Assembly: GCF_018500185.1 (NCBI RefSeq)
Contig: NZ_JAHBGI010000003.1
Coordinates: 186,001 to 250,000, forward strand
Source: Litoribacter ruber
Lineage (GTDB): Bacteria > Bacteroidota > Bacteroidia > Cytophagales > Cyclobacteriaceae
Length of the DNA stretch: 64,000 bases
Reading direction: 5' to 3'
A program made the translations under genes and the position numbers. The notes beneath the pieces were generated by a model. The model had not been told where the DNA came from. It saw nothing but the letters and a program-made list of their open reading frames with translations, and did no database searches. Shown here piece by piece: positions 25,548-34,171 of the stretch (the first letter of the stretch is position 1; every line of letters begins with the position of its first letter).

Positions 25548-26165
25548 TTAACCTCCCATTCCGGCTTTCACCCAATTGCCGACCTCAACGGTTCGTTTGG
25601 CTTGGTGAACAACGGCGGCTTGAAGGTTTTCGGTTGTGATTTCACCACTTTGGCTGACGGTCGCAGAAGCACCGTATGGGTTACCTCCTGCTCCAAAGAC
25701 GGACTCATCAGAGTATCCCGGAGGCACGATGATGGCGCCCCAATGGCACATGGTTTTATAAATAGATTGTATGGTAGATTCCTGGCCTCCGTGGGGATTC
25801 ATGGCAGAACTCATGGCAGAGACTACCTTGTTGACAGTTTTGCCACTAGCCCACAGGCCTCCAGTCTGGTCAATATAGGCTTGGAACTGCCCAGCTGCAT
25901 TACCATACCTGGTAGGCACACTAAATATGATTACATCAGCCCACTCCAAGTCATCCATGGTCGCTTCGGTTTCATGCTGAAGCTCTTGATGGGTTTTCTT
26001 CCAGGCTTCGTTGGCATCAATGGCCGATTGGGGGGCGGTTTCTTTTACTTTTAACAAACGCACCTCAGCACCTGCTTCTTCGGCACCCATCTTGGCCCAT
26101 TGGGCCATTTTATGGTTGGCTCCGGTGCTGGTATAATAAATTACGGCTACTTTTACTTGTGTCAT
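25548..26165 (-). CDS. wrbA: NAD(P)H:quinone oxidoreductase, WrbA type
   Basis: FMN-binding flavodoxin-fold enzyme reducing quinones by two electrons, protecting against redox stress. 205 residues, usual length. FMN phosphate loop YYTSTGANHKMAQW near 10-23, PTRYGNAAGQFQAYIDQTGGLW (split) near 80-101 and an HGGQE segment near 123 are the family signature. Separate from the upstream membrane proteins by about 60 bp. Confidence 0.94.
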   Translation of the reverse strand: MTQVKVAVIYYTSTGANHKMAQWAKMGAEEAGAEVRLLKVKETAPQSAIDANEAWKKTHQELQHETEATMDDLEWADVIIFSVPTRYGNAAGQFQAYIDQTGGLWASGKTVNKVVSAMSSAMNPHGGQESTIQSIYKTMCHWGAIIVPPGYSDESVFGAGGNPYGASATVSQSGEITTENLQAAVVHQAKRTVEVGNWVKAGMGG

Positions 26166-26227
26166 AACTATGATTTTTAGGGTTAAAAATTCAATGTTAC
26201 AACATATAATTATCAGGATTGTTTTCT

Positions 26228-26728
26228 TTAATTAATTAAATAGAAAAGTCCTATTCTCAGCATAGTATCATTCACATGGGGCTGATATTTTATTTCAGAA
26301 CCCAATATAAATTCTTCACTTACCTTATACCCGTACCCTACTCCAATATTGATCCCCGTATTGGTCACCAACTCATTTTCCGGCAGGGCAAACTCAAGTC
26401 TTCTGCGGCGGTAATTAAGACCAAAAGTACCGTAAACCTGGTGGGTTTGATCAAGCACATAATACCTCGCATCTATCTCCAAATTACTGGCTTTACCTGT
26501 GGCCGGGAAAAAGATCCCAATTGCAGGAGCAACAGAAACCCGGTCGATTACAAAATATTCCCCGCCTAAAGTTTGGCCAAAAAGGTTACTATTAAATCCA
26601 TATAGATTCCCATAATAACCTCTCACCTCCCCTTGCCCCTGAGCATAGCCAAAAGAGACCGTCAATAGCAGAAACAATATTCCAAGCGCAGCTTTTTTCA
26701 TCGAGTTTGCATTCATTAAATTCTTCAT
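26228..26728 (-). CDS. Small outer-membrane beta-barrel protein
   Basis: 166 residues; a signal peptide follows either the first ATG or the internal start MKKAALGILFLLLTVSFGYAQ (26698). The mature part alternates hydrophobic and polar residues with short turns and ends in an aromatic residue pattern (GLFYLIN), as in 8-stranded barrels such as OmpW/OmpX types. The function is unknown. It overlaps the upstream DUF2490 gene by 1 bp (TAATG), so the two are coupled. Confidence 0.75.
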   Translation of the reverse strand: MKNLMNANSMKKAALGILFLLLTVSFGYAQGQGEVRGYYGNLYGFNSNLFGQTLGGEYFVIDRVSVAPAIGIFFPATGKASNLEIDARYYVLDQTHQVYGTFGLNYRRRRLEFALPENELVTNTGINIGVGYGYKVSEEFILGSEIKYQPHVNDTMLRIGLFYLIN

Positions 26729-27573
26729 TACCTGGCTAGTGATCTTCTTAAGTTTCTTCTATCTCTAAAGTCGAGCGTATAAAATAAATTCAGTCGGATG
26801 ATATGTCTATTTCTATATGTTGCTGGAATATTGGTAGGGCCATACGTCCACATGTGCCCACCAAAAAACATAAAGTTATTGAGCGTATATCCGACAGCGG
26901 TGTAAATCCTGTTTTCCTCTAAAATGTTGGTGATGTGGGACCCCGTTTCAAAGAAAATCTCATTGGAGGGTGAGAAGAAAAACGTTCTATTTCCCATTCT
27001 AGGCTTGTTAATCGGAATGTAGGCATAAACCTTATACCTGTATCGATCGGTATATTGATATTCGGCCCCAAAATCATTGTCTCTTTTAAACCTGTGCTCA
27101 AAACGGAACTGATGAAATAGCTTAACCCTGCCGAAGGGCTGGATAAGCAACCACTGGTGCCAAAAACGGGGTTCAAGGGTAGATTCTACGTAATTGGGGT
27201 TTCCAGGCTCAGGGGTAAAGTTCCACACCATGGTCGGACCGAATGTTACTTCGAAATTCTCATTGACCAAATAGGTAAACCCAAATCGGTTATACAGTTG
27301 ACTCATACGGCCTACAAAATCCGCCCTGTTATCGATACTGTTTCTCCTTCTGTAATGGTTCTCCTGATACCAAAACCAGCGGTCTGCAAGCCTCAATTTC
27401 ACGTACAAACCGTTCCAAGACTCTGTGGTGGGGGCCAAGTTGGTACGTTCGCTGGGGATAAAAGGCTCAGGAGCCGGCATCGCCGGTGGCTGCTCCTGAG
27501 CATATAAAGACAAAGTAATGATACTTAAAACGAGAACTAAAAGGCTCCTTTTAAAATAAGTTTCTAATTGCAT
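26728..27573 (-). CDS. DUF2490 family outer-membrane protein
   Basis: 281 residues from ATG 27573 (MQLETYFKRSLLVLVLSIITL then SLYAQ, a signal peptide). The mature part is a predicted beta-barrel, rich in aromatic and Arg/Asn residues (FWYQENHYRRRNSID, FEHRFKRDND), matching DUF2490. The longer frame from 27645 overlaps the preceding gene and adds no signal-like sequence. It lies 10 bp downstream of the 667-aa gene's stop and overlaps the next barrel gene, so the three genes form one operon. Confidence 0.82.
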   Translation of the reverse strand: MQLETYFKRSLLVLVLSIITLSLYAQEQPPAMPAPEPFIPSERTNLAPTTESWNGLYVKLRLADRWFWYQENHYRRRNSIDNRADFVGRMSQLYNRFGFTYLVNENFEVTFGPTMVWNFTPEPGNPNYVESTLEPRFWHQWLLIQPFGRVKLFHQFRFEHRFKRDNDFGAEYQYTDRYRYKVYAYIPINKPRMGNRTFFFSPSNEIFFETGSHITNILEENRIYTAVGYTLNNFMFFGGHMWTYGPTNIPATYRNRHIIRLNLFYTLDFRDRRNLRRSLAR

Positions 27574-27583
27574 TGTGTGTTTT

Positions 27584-29554
27584 TTAAAGATCCAGAGCGG
27601 CTTCGATTCTATTAATAGAGGTTCTTCTGCCCAATCTACGCTCAATTCTTCGCGTATCTTGGTCTCTAAGCTCTATCAGCCTTTCCTGCAGCCTTTCTAT
27701 ATTGTCAAGGTGGGACTTGATCTGGGTATAGTCCTCTTCTTGCTCAAGCTGCCTCACGTAATGGATAAACAACACCATTCCTCCATTGTCAAACAAGCGC
27801 TCTTTCGCTCTTACATTATATCTAGTATAGGTAAAGGGATTAAAGGTTTCTTCTTGATATAGTTCATCGATATCTGCAATGGTCGGGTAGACGGCTGCCA
27901 ATCGATCAAACTGCTCCTGCATTTCATTAATCAAATCCAGGATTACTTCTCCTTTTTGCATCCTATCCAAGTAAGTATCCAATTCGGAGTAGGATTGGCT
28001 CATCCTGTTAAATTCTGATTGCAAGATATTGCTATAAACACTTTCAAACATTTGAAGATCCCTGTCTGAAATAGCTTCATGGTTAAGGTAGATGGAATCC
28101 ACCTCAGCCTTTCTCTCCAAAATTCTTGCTTCCAGAGTAGCCAAATCATCCGTCTGTTCCAAAACTTCAAGTTCACTGGTGATATAGCCACCTATTTGGC
28201 TTGACTTCTCCAATTCCTGCTGGATATAACTTAACACCCGTGAGGTAAGAGAGGCATCTTCTTCATAACTATACTCTACTACTTTCTCCCTGACTTCCTC
28301 ACTGTAATCATATCGGATTGTATCACTTTCTAGCAAGAAAGGTAAGCCTTCTCTGGTGAAGTTTTCTTGGTTGATAAACCTGATTTGATCAGAGGTCAAC
28401 ATTTCAACGATGGGTTCAAGTTGATTGAGAGTTGAATCCCTTCTCTGATAATATTCATAGGCAAATGCCAAAGAATCGTCCCTAAATCTATTAATAGCTA
28501 AGGCATTCATGGTCGAAAACCCTTCAATTTCTTCACGGAGGTTTTCAAACACCTCCCCTATCTCGCCAATATTATTCCTATCTTCTTTAGAAACTGGGTA
28601 TTCAAATCTTCTGGTATGAATGGGATATTGAATTAATTCTCCATCTTCATTGACAAATCCTTCATCATATTGGAGGATTCGAGAAAGTACATGGCGCAGA
28701 AACTCGTTACCCAAGGCTTGCCCTTGCATTTCCTGAAAACCCTCGCGGTAACCGTCGCTAAACTCAAGTCCGAATCTTTCCTCAGCAATGCCAATTTCGG
28801 TTTCTTCTCCTTGATTGATTCTATCTAGCCTATTAATGATGTCATAATAAATAACTTCCTGAATCACTTCACGGGTATCAATATTGGTTCTTCGGATGCC
28901 CAGCAAAAATCCGTCTTCATATCGACGGGTTTCCCTCACATATACCGTATCTTCCATGTAGGTAAATTCCCACTCCCCTACCATAACACCTTGGTTGTTT
29001 AGGCGGCCATTGATGTTGTAAGACAAGTAATCGCCAAACTGTTCAAAACTGATATTGCCAACAATTTTGTTGTTTTGAAAAGTGAAAGGCTCAGATCTAA
29101 AAAGTGGTTCGATCCTATTTCTTTCAAATTTGTTTTCGCGGTATTGCCAAGTCCCTTGAAGGATGCCTTTTTGGTATTCTGCCGTAAGTTCATAATCCTC
29201 ACTTTCCAGGTCAGTGATCACTTCAAAATCCACTACGTCACGCAATTCCACACGGTGCGTTTCATTGTCGTAGCGCCATACCCCATCCTTTTGGTTTTCT
29301 ATGTAACGTCCTATAACGTTTAACTTATTCAGAACCGTGCGGTCCACGGTATCAATGGTTCTTTTTGAAAAATTAAAACTACCATCGATGATAATCTCCC
29401 CATCCCTGCCTTCATAAAATGAAAAAACAGCCGTACCGTCTTCGTTATTATAGGTGTATTCCCCCTCGTAGCGGTCCCGCTGCTGTGCAGTAAGGTGGTG
29501 TGAGATGACCAAAATAAAAAACAAGCTGAGGCTTGCTTTAAGTAACCTAAACAT
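27584..29554 (-). CDS. Large secreted protein with MORN-like N-terminal repeats
   Basis: 656 residues from ATG 29554 (MFRLLKASLSLFFILVISHHL then TAQQ, signal peptide); ATG 29566 is an alternative. The N-terminal ~230 residues contain repeated G-x-[WY]-x-Y-x-[ND] units (GEYTYNNEDG, GVWRYDNET, GTWQYRENK, GEWEFTYME) like MORN/YwqK repeats. The C-terminal ~350 residues are very acidic and helical, with long coiled-coil potential. I recognise no full-length family. First gene of an operon with two outer-membrane barrels, so a periplasmic or surface role is likely. Confidence 0.75.
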   Translation of the reverse strand: MFRLLKASLSLFFILVISHHLTAQQRDRYEGEYTYNNEDGTAVFSFYEGRDGEIIIDGSFNFSKRTIDTVDRTVLNKLNVIGRYIENQKDGVWRYDNETHRVELRDVVDFEVITDLESEDYELTAEYQKGILQGTWQYRENKFERNRIEPLFRSEPFTFQNNKIVGNISFEQFGDYLSYNINGRLNNQGVMVGEWEFTYMEDTVYVRETRRYEDGFLLGIRRTNIDTREVIQEVIYYDIINRLDRINQGEETEIGIAEERFGLEFSDGYREGFQEMQGQALGNEFLRHVLSRILQYDEGFVNEDGELIQYPIHTRRFEYPVSKEDRNNIGEIGEVFENLREEIEGFSTMNALAINRFRDDSLAFAYEYYQRRDSTLNQLEPIVEMLTSDQIRFINQENFTREGLPFLLESDTIRYDYSEEVREKVVEYSYEEDASLTSRVLSYIQQELEKSSQIGGYITSELEVLEQTDDLATLEARILERKAEVDSIYLNHEAISDRDLQMFESVYSNILQSEFNRMSQSYSELDTYLDRMQKGEVILDLINEMQEQFDRLAAVYPTIADIDELYQEETFNPFTYTRYNVRAKERLFDNGGMVLFIHYVRQLEQEEDYTQIKSHLDNIERLQERLIELRDQDTRRIERRLGRRTSINRIEAALDL

Positions 29555-29566
29555 AAAACTATTCAT

Positions 29567-29953
29567 CCAAACGTTAATTATTTCCAAATACGTGTACTAA
29601 AGTGAAAGCCGAGATCATAAAAAAATGTTGGAAATAATACTGAAAATATTTCCAAAACATTTATCCAAAAATAAGCCAATTTATCCTGTTAAAAAACAAT
29701 TCCCACATATCTCGATTAAATGAAGGTATCTATGCTACATCTCATTGCCCTAAATTTCTGCCGACAACTCCCCCAACCCTTTCACTCTTAAAGCTTAAGA
29801 CCAGTTGAGTAGATTTTTTCGAAATTAATGAATATAGCAACCCAATTCAATTTCAAATACCGTACCCAAAATCGCAAAACAATCCCATGATGGTGATTTT
29901 TTCCACAAAGTGAGTAAATAAATGCTCATTTAAATGCAGTTTTAAGAAATAAA
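29567..29953. other. Gene-free AT-rich stretch
   Basis: About 390 bp between the operon start (minus) and the DUF4136 stop. AT-rich, with CATTTAAATG and similar short palindromes near 29928; no convincing ORF, RNA or clear promoter was seen. Confidence 0.4.
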
Positions 29954-30493
29954 TTAGTCCCTATCAATTTGCTTAAACAGCTTCTCCACTCCCCTGATCA
30001 CAGTCTCCTGAAGATGCCCTGCGCCGCGGGGCAAAACCTTCTCCACCGTCCCCATCCAGACGGCCTCCCCCATTACTGGGTCAACGAGATGTATGGTCAT
30101 GGTGCCTTGCTGATACCGGCCTACTTCTACGGTTTCGCTCTTCCAGGTGTACCTCCGCTGTCCTATATAGTTAAAAGTTCCCGGATCGGTGACCAAGCCG
30201 GTTTGACGGGTCTGCACCCGGTCCTCCACGGCAATACCGATGTTGACCAACAATTCCGGGTTTTCGCGGTCGTGTGTAAGTCCCCTGGCTTCCATTTGTC
30301 GCACTATCTGATCCTTTAAAAAATTGATCTTTTCCCTATAATCCCTGCTGAAGGCCTCACCATCGTTCTCTATAAATCTAAAACTGGAATATTGCACTAG
30401 CGAAAAGTCCTGATGCCGATCCAGCACCTCCACCTGGGCCGTTCTACAGGAAAACAATAAAGCTACGCATACTATAAGACCGAATCGATACAT
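29954..30493 (-). CDS. DUF4136 lipoprotein
   Basis: 179 residues; N-terminus MYRFGLIVCVALLFSCRTAQV gives a lipoprotein with Cys16. The DUF4136 pattern is clear: YSSFRFIENDGE near the N-terminus, LLVNIGIAVEDR in the middle, GTMTIHLVDP then VWMGTVEKVLP near the end. The family is common in Bacteroidota envelopes; its role is unknown. Stands alone. Confidence 0.87.
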   Translation of the reverse strand: MYRFGLIVCVALLFSCRTAQVEVLDRHQDFSLVQYSSFRFIENDGEAFSRDYREKINFLKDQIVRQMEARGLTHDRENPELLVNIGIAVEDRVQTRQTGLVTDPGTFNYIGQRRYTWKSETVEVGRYQQGTMTIHLVDPVMGEAVWMGTVEKVLPRGAGHLQETVIRGVEKLFKQIDRD

Positions 30494-30582
30494 GATAAGC
30501 TATGTTGGTATATTATAGTCTACGGGATTATCTTTGGTCGGTTATGGATTGGGGGATGTCCCATTTCATGTATCCCAAACTC

Positions 30583-31332
30583 TTACTTGAGCGACCGCAT
30601 TTTAAATACATCTATAATTTCAAGGTATTGGTATTGCCTATTGTAAAGTCTCACATATTTGCCGTTGACCAGTTGATAAGGTTCAATCTTTAGCATCACC
30701 AAATAAATCAAGCCCGGATTAAGGTCAATTGTTGGCAAATCCAGCGAGAAACCACTTTGTCGATTCTTTATATGAAGAATGGCACTGGACTCCCCCAGTA
30801 ATTCTCCTTCCACCTTGTTAAAATCATATCCACCAACTAAAACGCTGACACCTATATAGTCATACAGATTAGACAACTTCTCCTCTATAAATTCAAACTT
30901 GATCTTATTTCTTCCATCCTCCTTTACAAATTCCGGATCAGAAAAATACACTGATAAATTCATTCCCTCGTGGAATTTGAACCCTGCCAAATATTTGGCA
31001 TGCTGGAATATAAATGGCTTCCCAGACATAAAACGCTCTTTATCACCCAGCATCCCTTGATGTATCACTCCGGAAAGCCTAAAATGGGTTTTATGATCAA
31101 AGAACCCCCTTTCAATACCTATCAGGCTTTTTCTGATCATTTTGCCTAAAGAGGATGACTTCCCTTTTATTTTTCCATATTGCCTGAATTCTGAGAATTC
31201 AGAAGCTTTTTTAACCTTCTTTGAAAATGACTTCCCTGGAGCCTTTCTTTTCCTTAGCTCTCCATTTACCTTATAATAAATGTAATCTCCATTCCGTCCC
31301 AAAAAATCACCCGAACTGTCTGCTTTGCTCAT
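30583..31332 (-). CDS. Conserved hypothetical Bacteroidota protein
   Basis: 249 residues, basic, no signal peptide. It opens DFLGRNGDYIYYKVNGELRKR, with a RKAPGKSFSKKVKKASEF stretch and later beta-rich segments, a pattern shared by a set of Bacteroidota hypothetical proteins that start with a YYKVNGELRxR-like motif. No function known. It stands alone, with 617 bp of gene-free DNA upstream. Confidence 0.65.
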   Translation of the reverse strand: MSKADSSGDFLGRNGDYIYYKVNGELRKRKAPGKSFSKKVKKASEFSEFRQYGKIKGKSSSLGKMIRKSLIGIERGFFDHKTHFRLSGVIHQGMLGDKERFMSGKPFIFQHAKYLAGFKFHEGMNLSVYFSDPEFVKEDGRNKIKFEFIEEKLSNLYDYIGVSVLVGGYDFNKVEGELLGESSAILHIKNRQSGFSLDLPTIDLNPGLIYLVMLKIEPYQLVNGKYVRLYNRQYQYLEIIDVFKMRSLK

Positions 31333-31840
31333 AAAAGATGTAATTTATATGAAATCCTTAAAAAAAACCTGTTTTAACCGCCACTATACACTACACAAAC
31401 CTTTATATATCAAGCTAATATAAATAAAATATTGAAATACAAGTATATCAAAGGCAAGTAATACGCAAGATAAAGCAAAGTAATACGCAAATAATACGCA
31501 GGCCATGCTTACAGGAAAGCTAGTGATCATCTAGTCCTCCTCTATAAATTAACCTCATTGGTTTAACACCTACTTACTATCTTATACATACCTGTCTTAA
31601 TCTCTAAATACACCACCTCCCAATAAAATAAAGCAAACAGTTTTCACACAGTCTGTGAAGCTGGGGGAAAGTGTGGTACTTGCCAGCCTGAATAATCCCA
31701 GACTCAGACATCCCCCTTCTTTGCGCTTCTTTTCATCTTTGAGGTGGGATTTTGCTCAGCATAGAGGTACAGCCTCTACTTTCACAGCCCCTTTGCTCTG
31801 CCTTGGGACAACCAGGTAATTAATCCTAAACTCCTAAACA
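31333..31840. other. Gene-free stretch with short repeats and hairpins
   Basis: Three copies of TAATACGCA(A) at 31459, 31481 and 31492; small hairpins TTCACA...TGTGAA (31643-31659) and TAGAGG...CCTCTA (31762-31778). No ORF with coding character on either strand. It could hold decayed repeat elements or small RNAs; nothing is decisive. Confidence 0.45.
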
Positions 31841-31879
31841 GTTCCGACTCGCATTAAGCGCAGCTATGCGAGTCGGAAC
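31841..31879. repeat. 14-bp perfect inverted repeat (hairpin) before the antiporter gene
   Basis: GTTCCGACTCGCAT (31841-31854) and ATGCGAGTCGGAAC (31866-31879) pair perfectly around an 11-nt loop. It ends 70 bp before the antiporter start and has no T tail, so it is not a terminator. Confidence 0.85.
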
Positions 31880-31949
31880 GACTAAACACCTAAACCAAAC
31901 CTATACTCCATATATCGAGTTAAAGTCTTTAATTCCTCATACCTTCTTT

Positions 31950-32918
31950 ATGATATTATACATATTCTCTGCTCTGGGCTTGATTCTCCTTCTGAAAGGG
32001 GCGGAATGGCTGGTGACGGGGGCGAGTATGATTGCCTACCGCTTAAGGGTCACCCCTCTTGTAATTGGACTTACCATAGTGGCTTTCGGGACCTCTGCCC
32101 CGGAGTTTACGGTGAACATTTATGCCGCATACACGGGCAATACCGATATTGCCATAGGGAATATTTTGGGCAGCAACATTGCCAACGTTTTTCTGATTTT
32201 GGGTGTATCGGCCATCATCTATCCTTTAAAAGCCATGGGATCCACGGTAAAAAAGGAAATCCCTTTTGCCCTTTTCGTCGCAACGCTCTTGATATTTTTG
32301 GTAAGTGACCATATTTGGGGAAATTATGTCTTTATAGGCCTGTCAATCTGGGATGGGTTGATTCTGCTGGCCTTTTTCCTCGGCTTTCTGGCATATACTT
32401 TCAGGATCCCCCTTAAGGAGCATGATGCTTTTGATTCGGAGAGTGTACCGGCGGCATCTTTCCCTAAGGCCGTTGGTCTGGTAATAATAGGATTAGCAGG
32501 ATTGGTTTTGGGTGGAAAATGGATTGTGGATGGAGCCGTAGAGTTTGCCATGCGGATGGGGATGAGCGAGGCCCTAGTCGGGCTTACGGTAGTGGCGGTA
32601 GGTACTTCCCTGCCGGAACTTGCCACTTCGGCCGTTGCCGCTTACAAAAAACAGAGCGACATTGCCATCGGCAATGTGGTAGGTTCCAATATCTTCAATA
32701 CCCTCCTCATTTTGGGGGCCAGTGCACTGGTAAATCCCCTACCCTTTAGCCAGGCCTATTATTTTGATCTTGCGGCCAACTTTTTGGCCTGCCTGATCCT
32801 GTGGGTTTTCTTAATTTTAAATAAAACCCATACCTTGGGAAGGTTTAAAGGAGGGTTATTGCTTGCGGTGTATGTAGGGTATATCCTTTTTCTGATATTT
32901 AAAAATTATCCGCAATGA
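31950..32918 (+). CDS. Calcium/sodium antiporter (CaCA family, YrbG-like)
   Basis: 322 residues from ATG 31950. About ten membrane helices in two inverted halves, each with the alpha-repeat motif: GTSAPEFTVNI...GNILGSNIANVFLILG near 40-85 and GTSLPELATSAVAAYKK...GNVVGSNIFNTLLILG near 200-250. The Glu in each G-T-S-x-P-E is the ion ligand. It exchanges Na+ for Ca2+ across the inner membrane. The longer frame from 31866 starts inside a hairpin and adds non-membrane sequence, so it was rejected. Confidence 0.93.
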   Translation: MILYIFSALGLILLLKGAEWLVTGASMIAYRLRVTPLVIGLTIVAFGTSAPEFTVNIYAAYTGNTDIAIGNILGSNIANVFLILGVSAIIYPLKAMGSTVKKEIPFALFVATLLIFLVSDHIWGNYVFIGLSIWDGLILLAFFLGFLAYTFRIPLKEHDAFDSESVPAASFPKAVGLVIIGLAGLVLGGKWIVDGAVEFAMRMGMSEALVGLTVVAVGTSLPELATSAVAAYKKQSDIAIGNVVGSNIFNTLLILGASALVNPLPFSQAYYFDLAANFLACLILWVFLILNKTHTLGRFKGGLLLAVYVGYILFLIFKNYPQ

Positions 32919-33059
32919 TGCCAATAGCCAATTTTCCTTTACTTTTAGGGACGGGAGACCGAAGACCGAAGCATGTCTGCCGTGGCGGAAACCAAGAAGC
33001 GGGCCTTTCTAACATAAAACCCTGAATAGGCAGTTTTCTGGTGAATTTGCGGATATACT
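32906..33059 (-). repeat. MITE-like element, copy 3 (both ends preserved)
   Basis: Ends ATTATCCGCAATGATGCC (32906-32923) and, read inverted, ATATCCGCAAATTCACC (about 33043-33059) are imperfect terminal inverted repeats. The heptad core is on the minus strand (plus: GACGGGAGACCGAAGACCGA, 32952-32971). The element overlaps the last 13 bp of the antiporter gene. Best copy for defining the family. Confidence 0.78.
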
Positions 33060-33131
33060 TATATTTAAATAAGAGGATGGCAAACCAATAATTCTCCAAC
33101 TACGTTAGAAACTTATCAGCCTTAGAAGGAA

Positions 33132-33485
33132 GTGAGAAAACATAAGCAAAGCATATCCAGGGGCCTTTTGGCCATTGCATTCTACCTGACAGTAGGATTG
33201 CCCTTTTGCTTTGCCGAGGCCCCCTCTGTTAAGTCTGACTCCAATTTTCAGTTGGAAGAGCAACTGGATGCCTTGGGGAACTGGCAGTTCCTGGCTTCTT
33301 CAGCTTCTTCGGAACCTCTGCCCTCCCAGGGAGAAGTAAATCTGGAACCTGGCTTCTTTGCCAGTTCCAAAGCACTTCAAAGCTTCCATTCCCAATCGGC
33401 AATCACCCTTCAAACTATCCAGAATAATATCTGGATAGTGTTTAACATCAAAGAACTCATCTTTCCGTTTGACTATTTCTGGTAG
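33132..33485 (+). CDS. Small secreted hypothetical protein
   Basis: 117 residues from GTG 33132. The N-terminus (RKHKQSISRGLLAIAFYLTVG then LPFCFAEA) is a reasonable signal peptide, giving a mature protein of about 88 residues with no known domain and a Trp/Phe-rich end. The gene starts about 70 bp after a MITE-like element, so its promoter may lie in or near that element. It could be a chance ORF, but the signal peptide argues otherwise. Confidence 0.5.
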   Translation: MRKHKQSISRGLLAIAFYLTVGLPFCFAEAPSVKSDSNFQLEEQLDALGNWQFLASSASSEPLPSQGEVNLEPGFFASSKALQSFHSQSAITLQTIQNNIWIVFNIKELIFPFDYFW

Positions 33486-33589
33486 GATATTTTTAAACTT
33501 TTGACTAGCCCTGATTGGGCATTCCTTTTATTTCTAATCTGACCGCAAGCACGAAAAAACGGGCACTGCGGTCGCCTACCTCAAATATT

Positions 33590-34105
33590 ATGATCGACAT
33601 CAATATCTCAGGGTTAATTACCTCCCTGATCTTAATGGTGGTGTTTGCACTACCGATAGTGTACTATGCCATAAAAGCCGGAAAAAAACGTAAGGCTACC
33701 AAAAGCTTGCTGCGGCACTATGCTGCGGGAAAAGGGCTCAACCTCGACGAACTTGACACTTGGAGATTTACCTATGGGATCGGATTGGATAATTCCGCTT
33801 CCCAATTGATTTATATGGAAAAGGATGGAAATCCAGAAGTTATCACTATTGACTTAGAACAAGTCGAACGCGTGGATGTGCAGGTTTCAAAACTAAAATC
33901 ATCCCAAAATGGAGGATCCAGCATTATTACGGATTTACAGTTGAGTTTCATTCCTAATATGCCGGGCAAAACGCCAATTAATCTCACCTTCTTTTCCAGT
34001 GAAAAATTCATCAGCCTGCAGAATGAATTTGAGCTGGTCAACAAATGGAAACATAAGGTTGAGGGGATTTTGGCTCAAAGGGAAAAAAGCGAAATGGAGG
34101 TCTAA
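33590..34105 (+). CDS. Single-pass membrane hypothetical protein
   Basis: 171 residues from ATG 33590 (MIDINISGLITSLILMVVFAL). One membrane segment at about 8-30 followed by a positive stretch (KAGKKRKATK), so the remaining ~135 residues lie in the cytoplasm. No recognised family; beta-rich with DLEQVERVDVQ. The upstream ATG at 33515 was rejected: a GACCGCA...TGCGGTC hairpin (33541-33573) lies in the added stretch. Terminator directly after. Confidence 0.72.
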   Translation: MIDINISGLITSLILMVVFALPIVYYAIKAGKKRKATKSLLRHYAAGKGLNLDELDTWRFTYGIGLDNSASQLIYMEKDGNPEVITIDLEQVERVDVQVSKLKSSQNGGSSIITDLQLSFIPNMPGKTPINLTFFSSEKFISLQNEFELVNKWKHKVEGILAQREKSEMEV

Positions 34106-34110
34106 ACTAA

Positions 34111-34143
34111 AAAAACCATCCCGTATGTATCGGGATGGTTTTT
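34111..34143. terminator. Strong bidirectional terminator
   Basis: AAAAACCATCCCG and CGGGATGGTTTTT form a perfect 13-bp stem around TATGTAT, with A/T tails on both sides. Serves the plus membrane-protein gene and the convergent DUF4394 gene. Confidence 0.95.
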
Positions 34144-34171
34144 CAATTATACTAAAGCAAACACCTTATTT

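Noticed and set aside
31866-31949. Upstream extension of the antiporter frame
   Set aside because: It begins inside a 14-bp hairpin and encodes a polar segment; the membrane protein clearly starts at 31950.
33515-33589. Upstream start for the 33590 membrane protein
   Set aside because: The added residues have no membrane or signal character and overlap a GACCGCA/TGCGGTC hairpin.
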